Assembly (NCBI GenBank): GCA_033964015.1
Contig: CM066914.1
Span: forward strand, 21,115,023 to 21,179,022
Source: Scolanthus callimorphus
Lineage: Eukaryota; Cnidaria; Anthozoa; Actiniaria; Edwardsiidae
DNA length: 64,000 bases
Direction: 5' to 3'
Shown: positions 1-11,777 of the stretch, one piece after another
Layout of the letters: the number at the start of each line of letters is the position of its first letter
Position numbering within the stretch: the first letter of the stretch is position 1
The notes under the pieces: model-generated
Told to the model about the DNA's origin: nothing
Seen by the model: only the letters and a program-made list of their open reading frames with translations
The model's database searches: none
Made by a program: the position numbers and the translations under genes

Positions 1-255
1 AATCATGGACACTGGTATTCAGGATAAATCGCCATACTTATCACACTGCTTATGCCAAACGATTCTACAATACATCGCTTGCAAGACATTTTGTACTGGG
101 TTAACACAGGCATTCCATTCTTCTTAGTTTCTCCCATGATGCACCGTGGGCTACAACAGACGGTTGACACCTTTTCTGAAATAGGAGTATAAATGGACGG
201 CGGGACAGTTTATGAAGTGTGTTGTCGGGGAAGATAAGTTAGAGACATGGCTTAC

Positions 256-3200
256 TTTCGGTATCGCTGCCTGTCGTAGTCTTTAAAGTCTTCCCAGGCA
301 AGTCTTAATGATTCAGCTGCACTTTCCTAAAAGAAACCAGAGCGTTACTGATTTTACAGATCTGTGGCACAACATTAATCATTAATTCTAATTGACGGAT
401 GAGACAATAAACCGAGGTCCCGTCCAGCCTTTCTACTCTGCTCAGTATCAGGGGGGACATTAAAGAACCACTGGGGACGTAATAAACCCTCTGGCAGTGA
501 CCACCCTCAGTGTCTGTGCTTATGACCGCTTGGCTGCCAGTGGCGCCGTTGAGACCCAGCGCAATTCAGCGTTCGAGCTGCAAGTCTGGGGAGTCGGTCT
601 CACACATTTACATTTATTTATTTACATTTTATCCCCAGTTCCTCGAATTGATTACGCGGTGCGTCAACAATATCCTCCTCAGGAATTTTCAGCCACAGCA
701 ACGCTTCCCTGTTGCGTGCGCGGGAGACTACAGAAACGTCTCACATACAAGGAACTACTATGAAAAGCCCACAGTCTCACACGAAAATTGCCTAGAAGGT
801 ACAAAATTAAACGTAATTACTCAATGCGCACCTCAGACATTTTAAACAGCTCCAGAGGTAACTCTTCGGACGAGTGTAGGGCTTTCTCTACCAGTTTGCG
901 CTCGGTACCTTGAAGCTTGATGTCCATTTTCACACCTGGAGTGGCAAAAATAATTTTATACATGACACATATCACGATAGTGCATAAACGTCACTGTGCG
1001 TATTGGATGCATTCTCGTACTCATTCGCTGATTTTGAACATTGGGGTCTGTATGAAGTCTCGCGTGCGCCAGTGGCTGTCACCAAAGCATTCTCCTACCA
1101 CAGGGAATTTCGACAGAAACCCATCCATGGGAAAATTTCCCACGGTAGAAGAATCGGGAAGTGCTCGGAATTCACATGGGTAGCCATGGGGAAATCCGAA
1201 CACTTCCTATTCTTCTACCATGGGAAATTCAGCTTTTCCTATGGATGGGTTTCTACAGAAATTCCCTGTGTACCCAGAGCTCCCCGGCCCCTTACCTTTG
1301 CGGGGGAGGCTCTGGTGACAGCAGAGCCTTCGCTCATTGGCTAAAACGGCGCGCACATTAAAATAGCTTTATCTTGCTTTTGAAAAACGTATCTTGGTAT
1401 AATAGCACCTAAATTCGTTTGCTCTTCGTCTTTTTATCCCTTCGTTTTGTGCGCTCTACAAGTAATGTGGAGACCATTCTCGTACCAGAGCTCCCCGGCT
1501 CATCATCTCGCAGGGGAGGCTCTGGTGACATCCATTTTGAACGTTCGAGCATGCGCAGGAAGCTCTTTCTCTCAACGGCTCTGTATCAAATCTCGCGCAT
1601 GTGTCAGTAGCTGTCACCAGAGCCTCCCCCGCGAGGTGACGAGACAGGGAGCTCTGGGTTCGAGAATGTGTGGAGACATAAACAAATTATTTTCTCATAC
1701 GCATGCGTCAGTGGCTGTCACCCGAGCCTTCCCGCGGGGTGACGCGGGCGGGAGCTCTGGGTACGTTAATGCGTAAGATGCGGACGTGTAAGGGGAATAT
1801 TGAGGAGGTCCATTGACATAATTCCTGGCGGGTGTAGGGTGTGGATCATACCTGGCGCCATGTAAGTGTTAAAGATATTCCAGGCCGTGCATCGACTGAG
1901 GTACCGATCCCCAGATCTTTTCTCTGCCTCATGATAGTCACGAACATCCAGCCAGAATGACAGACAAGCGAGTAACAGAGTCTCGCCTTTCCTACAACAC
2001 AACAAGAGAGAGAGAGAGGAGCTTAAGTACTGTCGCGTGGGAAGGGAGAGTGAGGCGTCGCGTGTATTCTTGGCTGGGCTGCTGAGTTATAACAACGCCA
2101 CTATAAAGCCATTATTTTCAGTAGGAATTCAGTAGGAATTGGAGTTTTTCAGCCCTTTCTTCGACGATGAACGTCCGTGTATAGAGGGACATTTCTATTG
2201 CGCGCGCTAATTTGTTTACGCCATCGACTTAAGCTACGGTATCGGTAAACTAGGACATATGCAGCGCGCAACATTTGTTGTGTCCTGCATGTTTCCCCGA
2301 ACGGCTAAACTAGGAAACATCGCACGCGTGTGTCTCGGACACATCAAATGTTTCTTGTCTGGCGAAGAAACATTCCTTTGTGTCCCGGCTACAAAATTTG
2401 GCGCGCTACATGTGTCCTAGTTTAGCCAGGGCTTTAGTCTGCAGCAGCCCTTCTCCGATGAACGTCAGTAAATTTGAAAATTTTCTTACGCGCGCACTAA
2501 TTTGTAGCCGAAGAAGGGAAAGCTTAAAAGTCTCCTTCAAAAATTAAAACTTCAGGGAGTCCTCCTCACGAGAAATAAAAGAGGAAATTTTACGAGGAAG
2601 CTCAACTCTAGTTAGTAAAACTACGATATACCTTTTAAGATACTGTTTAAAGGGACATCCGGCTTCTTTTTCTGCTTTTAGAGCAAACAGGAAGGGATCG
2701 GAGGAGCCGTCTTCAGGAATAATGTCCAGTCTTCTCTTGGCTGATTTACTTCTCTTGTCTTTGATCAGAATATCCCGGTCCCACTTCCGGGATCGGATGA
2801 TCTCTCGACACCAGTCCCCTAGTGGTGGCAGCGAGTGGACGAGCGAAAGAGTCGGGAAGAAGCTGAGACTGGAACGAGGCCGGTCACGTGGATTGACGTA
2901 AGTGAAGTAGCTGTCACTGTAGTGGATTACAGATGACAGTTAATTTAAATGACTGCAGTGAGATATAGCCAATCATAGGCGACACAAATTGCTGCTGAAT
3001 GGCTATCCCGTCAGCCATCACAAGCCAAGTAAAGCACTATCACTCATTAAACACATGACTGATTTATTTGTAAGCCAGCCAAGTACAATCACTATCACGC
3101 GTTGAGCACGTGATACTAAATACACAGCTGCGTATGATTGGTTGATAGAAATGAGGGACCAATGAGAATGCAAAGTCATAACGCAAATACAAATAATTTT

Positions 3201-6200
3201 AGACAATCAACTGAAACACGCCCAAAACTTACCCAAACTCCTCGGTCCTTTCCAAGTGCACAAGGAATCTTGGGATCCAATACGAGCGCATGCGCCGTAG
3301 CATATCATATTGTGTGCGTGTGAACAGGTCCTGCGTGACGCCACCATGGTAAAGCGCTCGCTCGATTTGATCCTACGACAGTGGGAACAAGGAGGCCGTC
3401 ATTTCGTCATTCACAAACAGAAGCGCGCAAAAGACGAGTTTTTGTTAAGACGTTATTGAGAGCCCCACCGCTCGGCAAAACATGAGGTATTTCATTTTTT
3501 TATATAGCTATAATGCTTTATCAGGATTTCGGCCACTGAGAAATATCGTAATTCTCACTTGTGAAAAATCACGATTAAAGAGCCCTTGTCAGCCACTCCT
3601 TTGTTATTGTTTTCAGTCGATGTGAGACCACGAATTACTTGTAGAAATCTTGAAATAGTCTTCTAAAAACAAAGTTTTATTATTCATTTATCGAATTCAG
3701 TCGCAAATATTGCACTGCATTCTCTAAATCAGCCGATGGAAATGGATGCTTTCTCTGTCTCGGTATGTTACTAGGATGACAAAATGGAGGCTGACAGAGG
3801 CTCTTTAAATACTCACTATTACGTGTTTATAAAATAAACGAAAAAATACATGGGCGCGCGGAGAATGTTCAAATCTTGATATCTCACGGGTGAGCGCATA
3901 CTTACAGAAACATATAAGTTATCGTTACCATTATAAATTTTGAAGACATTTCACGCACTTCCGTTTATCCAATAAGCTTAGTTGGAGTTTATATTTCGTG
4001 CTTAGTGCGCAAGCGATATTTAGTCTGAAATTCTTGATTTCTTTTGTTTAACAAGAACAAAGACAAGTTAAACCATTCTCGAACCCAGAGCTCCCCGGCT
4101 CGTAACCTCGCGGGGGAGGCTCTGGTGACAGCCACTGACGCATGCGCGAGATCAGAAACATATAAGTTGGTCTTTCTCTCAGCGGCTCTGTATTAAATCT
4201 CACCAGAAACTCACTTATATGTTTCTGGCGAGATTTAATACAGAGCCCCTGAGAGAAAGACCATTCAGCGCATGCTCCAACGCTCAAAATTAGCCAATCA
4301 GCGACGGCCCTCAAATGGATGTCCCCAGAGCCTCCCCTGCGAGCAGACGAGCCGGGGAGCTCTGGGTACGAGAATGAAGTTAAACAAAAATTCGGACTAA
4401 AATCGCATGCGCACTGAACACGAAATTTAAACTCCAACTAGGCTTATAATTCCTTGGGCGCACAAACCGTAGGTTCTACGCAATGGTTTCTAACCAGTGA
4501 GCTCTCATCTGCCTTATTGAATCAGACGGAGTATAACATGAGAAATCTCCCACCTTTGCGTCCAATGTGAAAAATTCTTGTACTTGTCCTGGATCTCCCT
4601 AAAATCAGGCAAAAATATATGAATAAGAGGTGGAAATAGTAAGCATAAATGTATTTCCACGAACTATTCACTGCAATTGCGTCACAAAAGATGAACAATA
4701 TGAAGATAACGCCATGACGATAGTTTATTGTAAAAGTAAGAACGGTGGCGCGCGAAACAAGCATAGAGTAACTCGATCTTCAAAGTTTCCATGGGTTCCT
4801 TGAGCAGACTTTGCGTTAAGCGCGGTTTGGTTTGTACGAAACATGCGCAGAGGAAGTCGATGAAATGTACTGTTGTGCGCATACCTGAAGAGCCTCGTTC
4901 TCAGGTCCCGGACCTTGTTCTCGGGCTCGGATTGTAAGCTGTCCTTGTATTGCTCCGCGTCGAGCCAGAAGTTGTACAGGTGAAGGCCGGCCGTGTTGTC
5001 CAAGAAACTCCGGAACAAACCCATGCCGCGCAGCTATAATAAAAAAACACACACAACAAGACGCGTTTATCATTTAAAATTTGTGGTTACGAATATTGAT
5101 ACAATCTGAAATAAATCTTCTGGACGACAAAATAAGAAATTAATTTCAAGAGGGTCAGCCGGCTATCCGGTCTATCCTACAAAGTGAACAGCCAACCGGA
5201 ACCTCAGCCAAGTGCTCTGCACTAACCGAGACGCTGGGCTGACTCGGACCTGATCGAAAGAAGGGGGCGGGGGTCACCATGGGGCCTCGTGTTCTAATAC
5301 TCCCCTCAATCTTACCGATCCTAAAGTCTGGTCTTTCAGTTCCTCGAGCGTGACATTGTGGCGTGACGCGATGCTCTTTACATCAGCTTCATCGAGGTCG
5401 CCGTCGTCATCAAACTCCATAACAGCGTTCAACTCCTCATCCCCACCCTCCCCCTCGTAGTCGCCTTCGTCTGACGCGTGACTTGTGACGTCATTGTCAT
5501 TTTGAACAGCATTTTCCGTCTGGTCTAGTTCACCTGTTAAACGGGAAGAGGCTGAATTGACAGTTCTTATACGATTTACATACGCCTGCAATTGCCCGGG
5601 CTGATTGGATTTTGGGTCGCAACGAAAAAATATGATTGTTGCGCCAGGCCTACACCGAATGAGGCTTACAAAAAATCGGCCTGACAAATCACAACGTCTA
5701 AACTAGCCAAAATCGATTGCGAACCAAAACGGCAATACGCGCAGTGACATGAAGGCTGCTCGGATACAAACTGCGCTTTAAGGCTTACAAAAATCGACAA
5801 GAATTGAGGGCTTATAAGAAATCGGACCGACAAATCGCAACAATTATAACCAACCAAAATTGAACGCGCACAAAAAGGCAATATGCGTAGTGAAATGGGG
5901 GCTGCTCGGATACAAACTGTGCTTTGAGGCTTACAAGACATCGATAAGAATTGAGGCTTATAAGAAATCAGCGCCCGATAAATCGCAACGAATGTAAACC
6001 AACCAAAATTGAATGCGCACCAAAAGGGAAGTACGCGCAGTGAAATGGTGCTTTGAGGCTTACAAGAAATCGATAAGAATTGAAGCTTACAAGAACTCGC
6101 CCCGACAAATCGAATGCGCACCAAAAGGGCAACGCACCGGCTCGTCTTCCATTTGAGGGCCTTTGCTGATTGGCTGGTTTTGAACGTTGGGGCATGCGCA

Positions 6201-9200
6201 GAATCGTTTCAACGGCTTTGTATCAAATCTCGCGCATGCGTCAATGGCTGTCACCAGAGCACCCCCCGAGAATGCTCATTCTCTTACCCAGAGCTCCCCG
6301 CTCGTCTCCTCGCGGGGGAGGCTCTGGTGACAGCCACTGACGCATGCGCGAGATTTGATACAGAGCCGCTGAGAGAAAGATTTTTCTGCGCATGCACCAA
6401 CGTTCAAAACCAGCCAATCAGCAAAGGTCCTCAAATGGATGTCACCAGAGCCTCCCCTGCGAGCAGACGAGCCGGGGAGCTCTGGGTACGAGAATGGAGA
6501 ATGCTCGGATACCAACTGCGCTTTGAGTCCTAGTATTCTTTGCAGATAATAGCCACAGCGGTGAAAAATACCGAATTTACAACAAAAGACTTCACTCCAA
6601 GTCGAGAAAGAAGCGAACGAAACTCACTTAAAAACGATACATTATCTACTCTGCTGACCTGTTTGAATGATTTCGTCATTCGTTTGCTTGTTTGAAGTTT
6701 CCTTCTGGTCTCTAGTATCGTTTCTGTTAAAAAGAAGAATTATTTGAAGTTTTTCGAGGGTTGACCTGTTAAAGGGCCCACAAAAGTCACGGTATCCTTA
6801 GATGATTTGAACAAGCAAAATTCCAATATGACAGGGACAGGCAATATATATATGTTATTTACCGGCTGGGAGGTCCGGATCGTGAAATACCGTGACCGAG
6901 GTCTTGAAAATACTGACCGAGACCGGAGGTCGAGGTCAGTATTTTCAAGGCCGAGGTCACGGTATTTCACGATCTGGACCGACCCCAAGCCGGTAAATAA
7001 TATATTTATTTTTTTGCCTTCACTGAAACAGCATAAAACTTCACAGAAATTAGCGCGCGCGCGATTCATACGGACCCGGGGTCCGGATCGTAGGATTCCG
7101 GACCGCTCGCGAGCCAATCAGAGCGCGCGATTTGATGGATACCGACCGCTGAAAAAATAAAAGGAGAACATTGCCCTGCACTTAGTGCTTTCACGTTGGA
7201 TTTGCGCCGAAGGGGTAATAGGTGTAGAAGCTACTAGAGCAATATTTAAGACTGGTTCTCACTGGAACCCAAGCGCAAGGCAAGTGTGAATCATAGCGAC
7301 GATATTGATTAGTTGCTTGCGTTCGCTTGATTCACACTAGATAACGCAAGCACATGTGCAAGGGAACGCAATGTCTCGATTTTCTTGCGCTTTGGAAATG
7401 TACGAGTTTGATATCCTTGCGCTTGCGTTCTAGTAGTGAGAACCAGCCTTTAATGATTGCTATCTGGTGAATGGAATTGCAGTGCCGTTCAAACCTTACC
7501 TCCATTATTAACTGTTCCATTTATCTCATTTGTTTGACCACCTTCTTTATCTCCCAAACCAAGCTGCAGCATGCCGGGCAAACTTGTCGCACTGCCAAGT
7601 GGTCTCCGTCCAAACTGACGCACAGGGACCCCAGGCCATGACTTGTTTGATGCATGACTGGAAGGACGCGGGGCGGTTGGGGAGTCTATTGGAGATGAGC
7701 CAGTAGCTCTACTGTAGCCTCGGAGGCCTCGACTACTTGAACGTGCTGTTGAACGAGAATCTCTCAGCTTTCGCAGCAGCAGGCGACAAAGCTTGAACTC
7801 TCTATACAGACCAGTCCTGAAAGAACAAGAAGTTAGTAAGCTCAAGGTATGTACTGCCTAGATGTTTTCAGAATTGCCACAACTGATGTCTATGCATACG
7901 ACATTCATTACAAAAAATATGGACGATCATGTTATTTTTGCCCTGCTGAACCAAGGTCTTTACTGTTTGACGAAATATAAACGAAAGGTAATCAGCTCCC
8001 GGTTTAATTAGTGCCTCAAATCTCCAGATTTTTCAGCAGTATTCTATATAATCCAACATAATCAAATCCAACTTAATCTAACATACTTGAGGAATAAGGG
8101 CAATCGCTCTCTCTTGACCCATTGCATAATCTTTTCTTTTTTCCTGGATTCGTTTTCAGCATCCTCACTGGGATGAGGTAGGGAGGAAGCATTGTCTTGG
8201 AGGACATCATGGAAGGCACCAGCTAAATTATCATACTGTACAACCTTGGGAAAGGCCTTAGGGAAAAAAACAGAAGTTACATATACCGGGGGGGGGGGGG
8301 TTCACAAAACCGCACACAAAATTTGTAACATTTCTGCAGTGCACTTCTGCACTTGTGAATACCACTCATCACAAAAAGAACTATCACCACTCAAACCTTT
8401 TTTTCTTTTTTGTTGATTTTTGCTCCTTTATATTAAAACCCTTAGCATCTGTCAGAGAAGCATTTGTGATTGGCTGATTTTTTCCTGCTACTTTTGGTGC
8501 GATTGAGTGCAACACAGGAAGCCTATAAGCTTATTTCTGATCGAGCTTTGACCTTGAAGATTATTGAGAATTCTCTCCATTTCTTTTCAGTGAGAAAATT
8601 TCAGTAATAAAATAATTTAAAAGGTGAAGGGTTATTTTCTGGTAAGGGATGCTTAACTATAAGACGTACAAACAAGTGCAATACCATATTTTTGTACACA
8701 AAATGTAATTGCAGCCTATTTTACAAATTTGTACACACAGTAGTCTTTGAAAATACCATATAACTGCAACTTTTACACTTTTACCCACAAAGCTGCACGA
8801 AAATGTGGCCGATACGGCATCACCGCAAACACCAAGGCCAGGCCCCTCCTTAAGGGAGAATGAATCTTTTGAAGCACTACAGTTCAGTAAACATAAACAA
8901 AAAGGGCTGCCTTCTATCCCCACCCCCCCCCCCCCCCACCTCTCTGTTGGTAAAATTCCCTTCCACACTGTTGGCAACATTTCTGCCTACACCACTCCCC
9001 CCTCCCCCCCACCAATGCCTCACAGCCATTTTTATCTTACCGGTAAGGACAGAAATGCATTGAAGTACTCGGTAAAGATTTCATCATATGCCAACCTCTC
9101 TTCAAATGTTTCTTCATTTATTAATAGACCTGTAAACACAGAAAAACATGTGACTTACTTACAGAATCCATTCAATAGAATATTCTAGATTATTCAGAAG

Positions 9201-10648
9201 AGCTATCCACAGGGGCAGGTGTATTTGCTGTAGCAAATCTGCAATTTTTGGTCCCTATATTTTCATTATCCAGCCCCGTCCCCCTTTTCTGAAATTACTG
9301 GATCTGCCCTTGGTCGATAACCTACCGACAAGAAATTGTACAGAATATTGTCTGATACTTAGCCAACAAGGGATACCATCTTGTCCCTCTTCTGCTAAAT
9401 CAGATGATATTCTGCAAAATATTAGCACAAACGGCATCCAAGAAAAGACTATTTGTGCATAGTTTATATGAGCCAATTTTTCTTCCTACTCGCAATGCAA
9501 CGATGACCAATTATAAGACATTGCGAGTTGCTGCGGGATGTCACACACTCGCAATATTTCTTGCAACATGCAATATGCCTGCAATAAAATTATAAAGTAC
9601 AGCAGCTTATCCAAGTAATAGCATGAATGGTGTGCGCTGATTGGCTAATAAGAAGAAAATATTACCTCGCAAGTTGCAGAGACATGTCACACGCAACAAA
9701 ATTGTGTTGCAAGTTGCAAGAAAAATTGCCTTGCGTGACATGGCCTTAAGATGACAGATACTGCACAATAAATGATACTGGAGTTTCAATGGCCATATTG
9801 GGCAGGGCATCGATAATAGCAAACTTTCCACTAGTCCTGCCGACTGCTTACTATATTTTTTCAATTCAACTTCAATAAAAGCTTTCAAAAGAAATATCTC
9901 TATATGTTATTATTCAGTTTTTTCTTAAATACGAATCCACATTAAGATATGGAAATTCTAAAAGAATGTTTATTTTTCGTCTGACATCTGGAGCTTGTTT
10001 ACACTAGAAGTCGATAATTAAGCAGGCATCAATTTGGGGCCAACAAATAATATCAAAATAAGACCATGCTGTTTGATTTGGCAAAATGAGAAAACCTGAA
10101 CAACAGTCAAGAAATAAGGTTATTTGGTTACTAGTATATGGTTTAAAATATTTAATATTTCTTTTACCTAACTGAAGAGGGGATTTTATTTAGACTGAAT
10201 TTACAAACAGCCATCTGTCAGATAATTTTTAGCGCGAAATTTATTTCAATCCCAATGCCGAACAGGAGATATTTTAAAATCATTATAGCAGTAATAATAT
10301 TTTAGTCAGTAAAACGTCAAACATCTTTAAGTTATAGATACGTTTTAGCAGTTTTGCTGTGTAAATAGATATCCAGTGTGCTTTTGCTTTTGACACTTGA
10401 ATGCCTAAAAAGCCATTTAAATGCTGTTTGCGATTAACAAGAAAACCATTGAAGTGTTATAGAAATCACGAGAGTTTTCTAGCGAACCTCTAGCTCTAAG
10501 GGATATAGTTTTTATTAAGACAAAACTGAATTGTTTATGCTTAAACGCAGCATCACGTATGTGGGTTCCATTACACGAGCTTGCAAAATCACGACTAAAT
10601 TGAAATAGCTACTGCCAACCTCGCTGAGAACATTCAATTACCTTTCAT
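256..10648 (-). CDS. RGS22: RGS22-like regulator of G-protein signalling (5' part; continues beyond left edge)
   Basis: Twelve minus-strand exons were recognised: 10642-10648, 9041-9129, 8087-8256, 7500-7816, 6659-6723, 5316-5533, 4885-5033, 4554-4598, 2632-2868, 1852-1991, 832-935 and 256-326. Together they code for about 537 residues. All junctions are GT-AG, and phases agree except between exons 4 and 5. The N-terminus (FEERLAYDEIFTEYFNAFL, then KRERLPLFLK) resembles the RGS22 N-terminus. Exon 7 carries RGS-type LFRSFLDNTAGLHLYNFWLD. Exons 9-12 form a full RGS fold: DPFLFALKAEKEAGCPFKQY, LACLSFWLDVRDYHEAE, NTYMAP, and AAESLRLAWEDFKDY. The 7-base first exon (Met-Lys) is inferred from a good donor and a matching phase. 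RGS domains accelerate GTP hydrolysis by G-alpha; RGS22 in mammals is testis/cilium biased. Exon 6 is a very acidic linker. Exon 12 ends on an open donor, so later exons lie off the window. Confidence 0.85.
396..640 (+). repeat. SINE 3' portion (tRNA-SINE family, copy 1)
   Basis: The block starting GGATGAGACAATAAACCGAG and including TTAAAGAACCACTGGGGACG and CCACCCTCAGTGTCTGTGCT matches the body of the SINE at 51155-51690 and of 41040-41405. The tRNA-like head is absent. Confidence 0.7.
1046..1345. mobile_element. Family A fragments interrupted by a family C palindrome
   Basis: Family A pieces (GTGGCTGTCACCA; CCCAGAGCTCCCCGG; GGAGGCTCTGGTGACAGC) flank a family C foldback at 1099-1270 with ends CACAGGGAATTTC/GAAATTCCCTGTG. 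TAC is present on both sides of C (1096-1098, 1271-1273), and joining the flanks restores the normal family A end. Confidence 0.65.
1475..1668. mobile_element. Family A MITE, copy 1, with 9-bp TSD
   Basis: Inverted ends CATTCTCG...CGAGAATG enclose 194 bp including CAGAGCTCCCCGGCT and its complement. TGTGGAGAC occurs immediately outside both ends (1466-1474, 1669-1677). A 9-bp duplication suggests a Mutator-like origin. A right-half fragment follows at 1690-1763. Confidence 0.8.
2232..2433. mobile_element. Family V MITE, copy 1, TTA target
   Basis: Palindromic element built from CTAGGACACATGTAGCGCGC-like and AAACATTT words, flanked by TTA on both sides (2229-2231, 2434-2436). A sister copy lies at 36921-37176. 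Confidence 0.7.
3972..4447. mobile_element. Family B foldback, copy 1, carrying a nested family A MITE
   Basis: Outer arms (ATAAGC-TTAGTTGGAG and its complement, followed by TCGTG..TAGTGCGCA) match the uninterrupted family B copy at 50344-50507. The family A element at 4074-4376 splits the middle. It lies in an RGS22-like intron. Confidence 0.8.
4074..4376. mobile_element. Family A MITE, copy 2, nested in family B, 9-bp TSD
   Basis: Ends CATTCTCG/CGAGAATG. AAGTTAAAC is duplicated at 4065-4073 and 4377-4385. The family B copy at 50.4 kb has the related site once, so it is the unoccupied state. The element contains an internal inverted duplication around GAAACATATAAG. Confidence 0.85.
6140..6496. 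mobile_element. Two family A MITEs, one inserted at the end of the other
   Basis: A degenerate copy spans about 6140-6276. A complete 220-bp copy occupies 6277-6496 with the 9-bp duplication GAGAATGCT at 6268-6276 and 6497-6505. The duplicated target includes GAGAATG, the terminus of the first copy. Confidence 0.75.
6855..7000. repeat. Foldback palindrome (TTATTTACCGGCT arms)
   Basis: Two nearly complementary arms of about 70 bp, each containing CGTGAAATACCGTGACCGAG-like sequence, meet near 6925. Long open frames on both strands here arise from the palindrome and are not genes. Confidence 0.7.
7249..7449. mobile_element. Family E MITE, copy 1, TTA target
   Basis: Ends AGACTGGTTCTCACTGGAAC and the complement of AGGCTGGTTCTCACTA, flanked by TTA (7246-7248, 7450-7452). 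The body repeats variants of AACGCAAGCGCAAG. A truncated sister is at 50168-50305. Confidence 0.75.
9534..9746. mobile_element. Foldback made of TTGCAAGTTGC words
   Basis: GATGTCACAC...CTTGCAACATGC on the left is answered by TTGCAAG...GTGACATGGCCT then TAA on the right. The left end is imprecise and no duplicated target was seen there. Confidence 0.45.
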
Positions 10649-11216
10649 TGTGCGCTTAGCTGGCTTTTTGAGATAACATTCTCACTGCACTGTTGCTCCA
10701 TAACCAAGGAAGTTAAAGGTAGAGACATCTGGAGAAGTTTGTCCCGCTCGGGAACATGTCCAAGCCTTGACTCCATTGTCATTCTTGCACCGATATTGTC
10801 CGTTCATCACCAAGGTGACATGAAGCCAGCTGACGGTGCATATTAATGAGATTCATCATGGCAGATCTATTGTTTTGGCATTTTGTAGAGATGAAAAGAT
10901 GATTAAAGTTTTTATTAGCAAAAGTGTAACGGCAAGTGAACTATCGAAACTTTGTGCAACTTCTACTTCTAAAAATTAAAATGTCACATGTGCGATGATT
11001 TTCATGGAATAATCTTCAACTGGTATATGGTCATGCCTGTTAGATAGATAGATACCAATTTTATTACAAAAATATACTATGGAAGTTATCTTTCCTAGAA
11101 AGGCAAAATAGGGGGCAAACTAAATATTTTCACAAACCCCGCGCACAAATATTTGTGTGCGCACATTTCGGGAGCGTGCACGAGGCATGCGCAGTAAGAC
11201 ACTGTGGTATTTCAAG
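10649..11216. promoter_or_regulatory. Putative bidirectional promoter between RGS22-like and COPS8
   Basis: The two proposed start codons point away from each other and are 568 bp apart, and no other gene lies between. I see no clear TATA box. Just upstream of the COPS8 ATG is a short CG-containing stretch. Shared promoter activity is an inference from spacing only. Confidence 0.4.
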
Positions 11217-11777
11217 ATGGCGGCTGCCGTGGGCAAAGAGCTTGATGAGTTGTCCACCAACTACGAACAAATGGAACTGGATGGTGTGGAAACCGCGGAG
11301 GTTTATACACAACTCTTGGCTATTTATCTTCTACAGAACGACATCTGTAATGCTAAATTTCTATGGAAGAGAATGCCAGAAGCGATAAAGGCATCGTGTC
11401 CAGAAACAAAGGCCTTGTGGACCCTTGGCTGTCATATGTGGAAACGAGATTATCAAGGGATCTACACGGCTTTGAATCAAGAATGGTCGTCTCTAATGCA
11501 GCCATATATTATATCTTTAAAAGAAAAATTCCAGGAAAGAGCTTTCAGTCTTTGCGAAAAAGCCTACACAAGTATCCGAGCAGATGACCTTGCTTCATAT
11601 ATGGGAGTGTCACCACAAACTGCAGTTGAAACTGCTATTTCGCATGGGTGGACAATGGATGAAGGAACAGGAATGTTGACTCCTAAGAAACAAGAGGTGC
11701 CAACCAAGGACATACCACTGACAAGTGAACAAGAACTGGCTTTGCTGACAGACTACGTATCTTTTTTGGAAAACTAA
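11217..11777 (+). CDS. COPS8: COP9 signalosome subunit 8
   Basis: An intact 186-residue protein in one uninterrupted exon. It follows CSN8 along its whole length: YTQLLAIYLLQNDICNAKFLW near the N-terminus, then KRMPEAIKAS, the central KAYTSIRADDLASYMG of the winged-helix (PCI-like) part, and a C-terminus ending in LTDYVSFLEN. Human CSN8 is slightly longer (209 residues). CSN8 is the smallest subunit of the COP9 signalosome, which removes NEDD8 from cullin-RING ubiquitin ligases. The ATG at 11217 is chosen because the homology begins there and it has A at -3 and G at +4; an upstream in-frame ATG would add 20 residues of unlikely sequence. A poly(A) signal AATAAA is at 11977. The absence of introns is odd, since the vertebrate gene is split, so retroposition is possible. 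Confidence 0.95.
   Translation: MAAAVGKELDELSTNYEQMELDGVETAEVYTQLLAIYLLQNDICNAKFLWKRMPEAIKASCPETKALWTLGCHMWKRDYQGIYTALNQEWSSLMQPYIISLKEKFQERAFSLCEKAYTSIRADDLASYMGVSPQTAVETAISHGWTMDEGTGMLTPKKQEVPTKDIPLTSEQELALLTDYVSFLEN

Noticed and set aside
1..255. Further RGS22-like exon at the left edge
   Set aside because: No segment with matching phase and acceptor was convincing; the next exon is probably off the window.
4048..4437. 129-residue minus-strand open frame
   Set aside because: It lies entirely within nested palindromic MITEs; similar peptides recur wherever family A occurs.
6740..7160. Overlapping open frames on both strands with similar peptides
   Set aside because: Caused by a foldback palindrome that reads alike in both directions.
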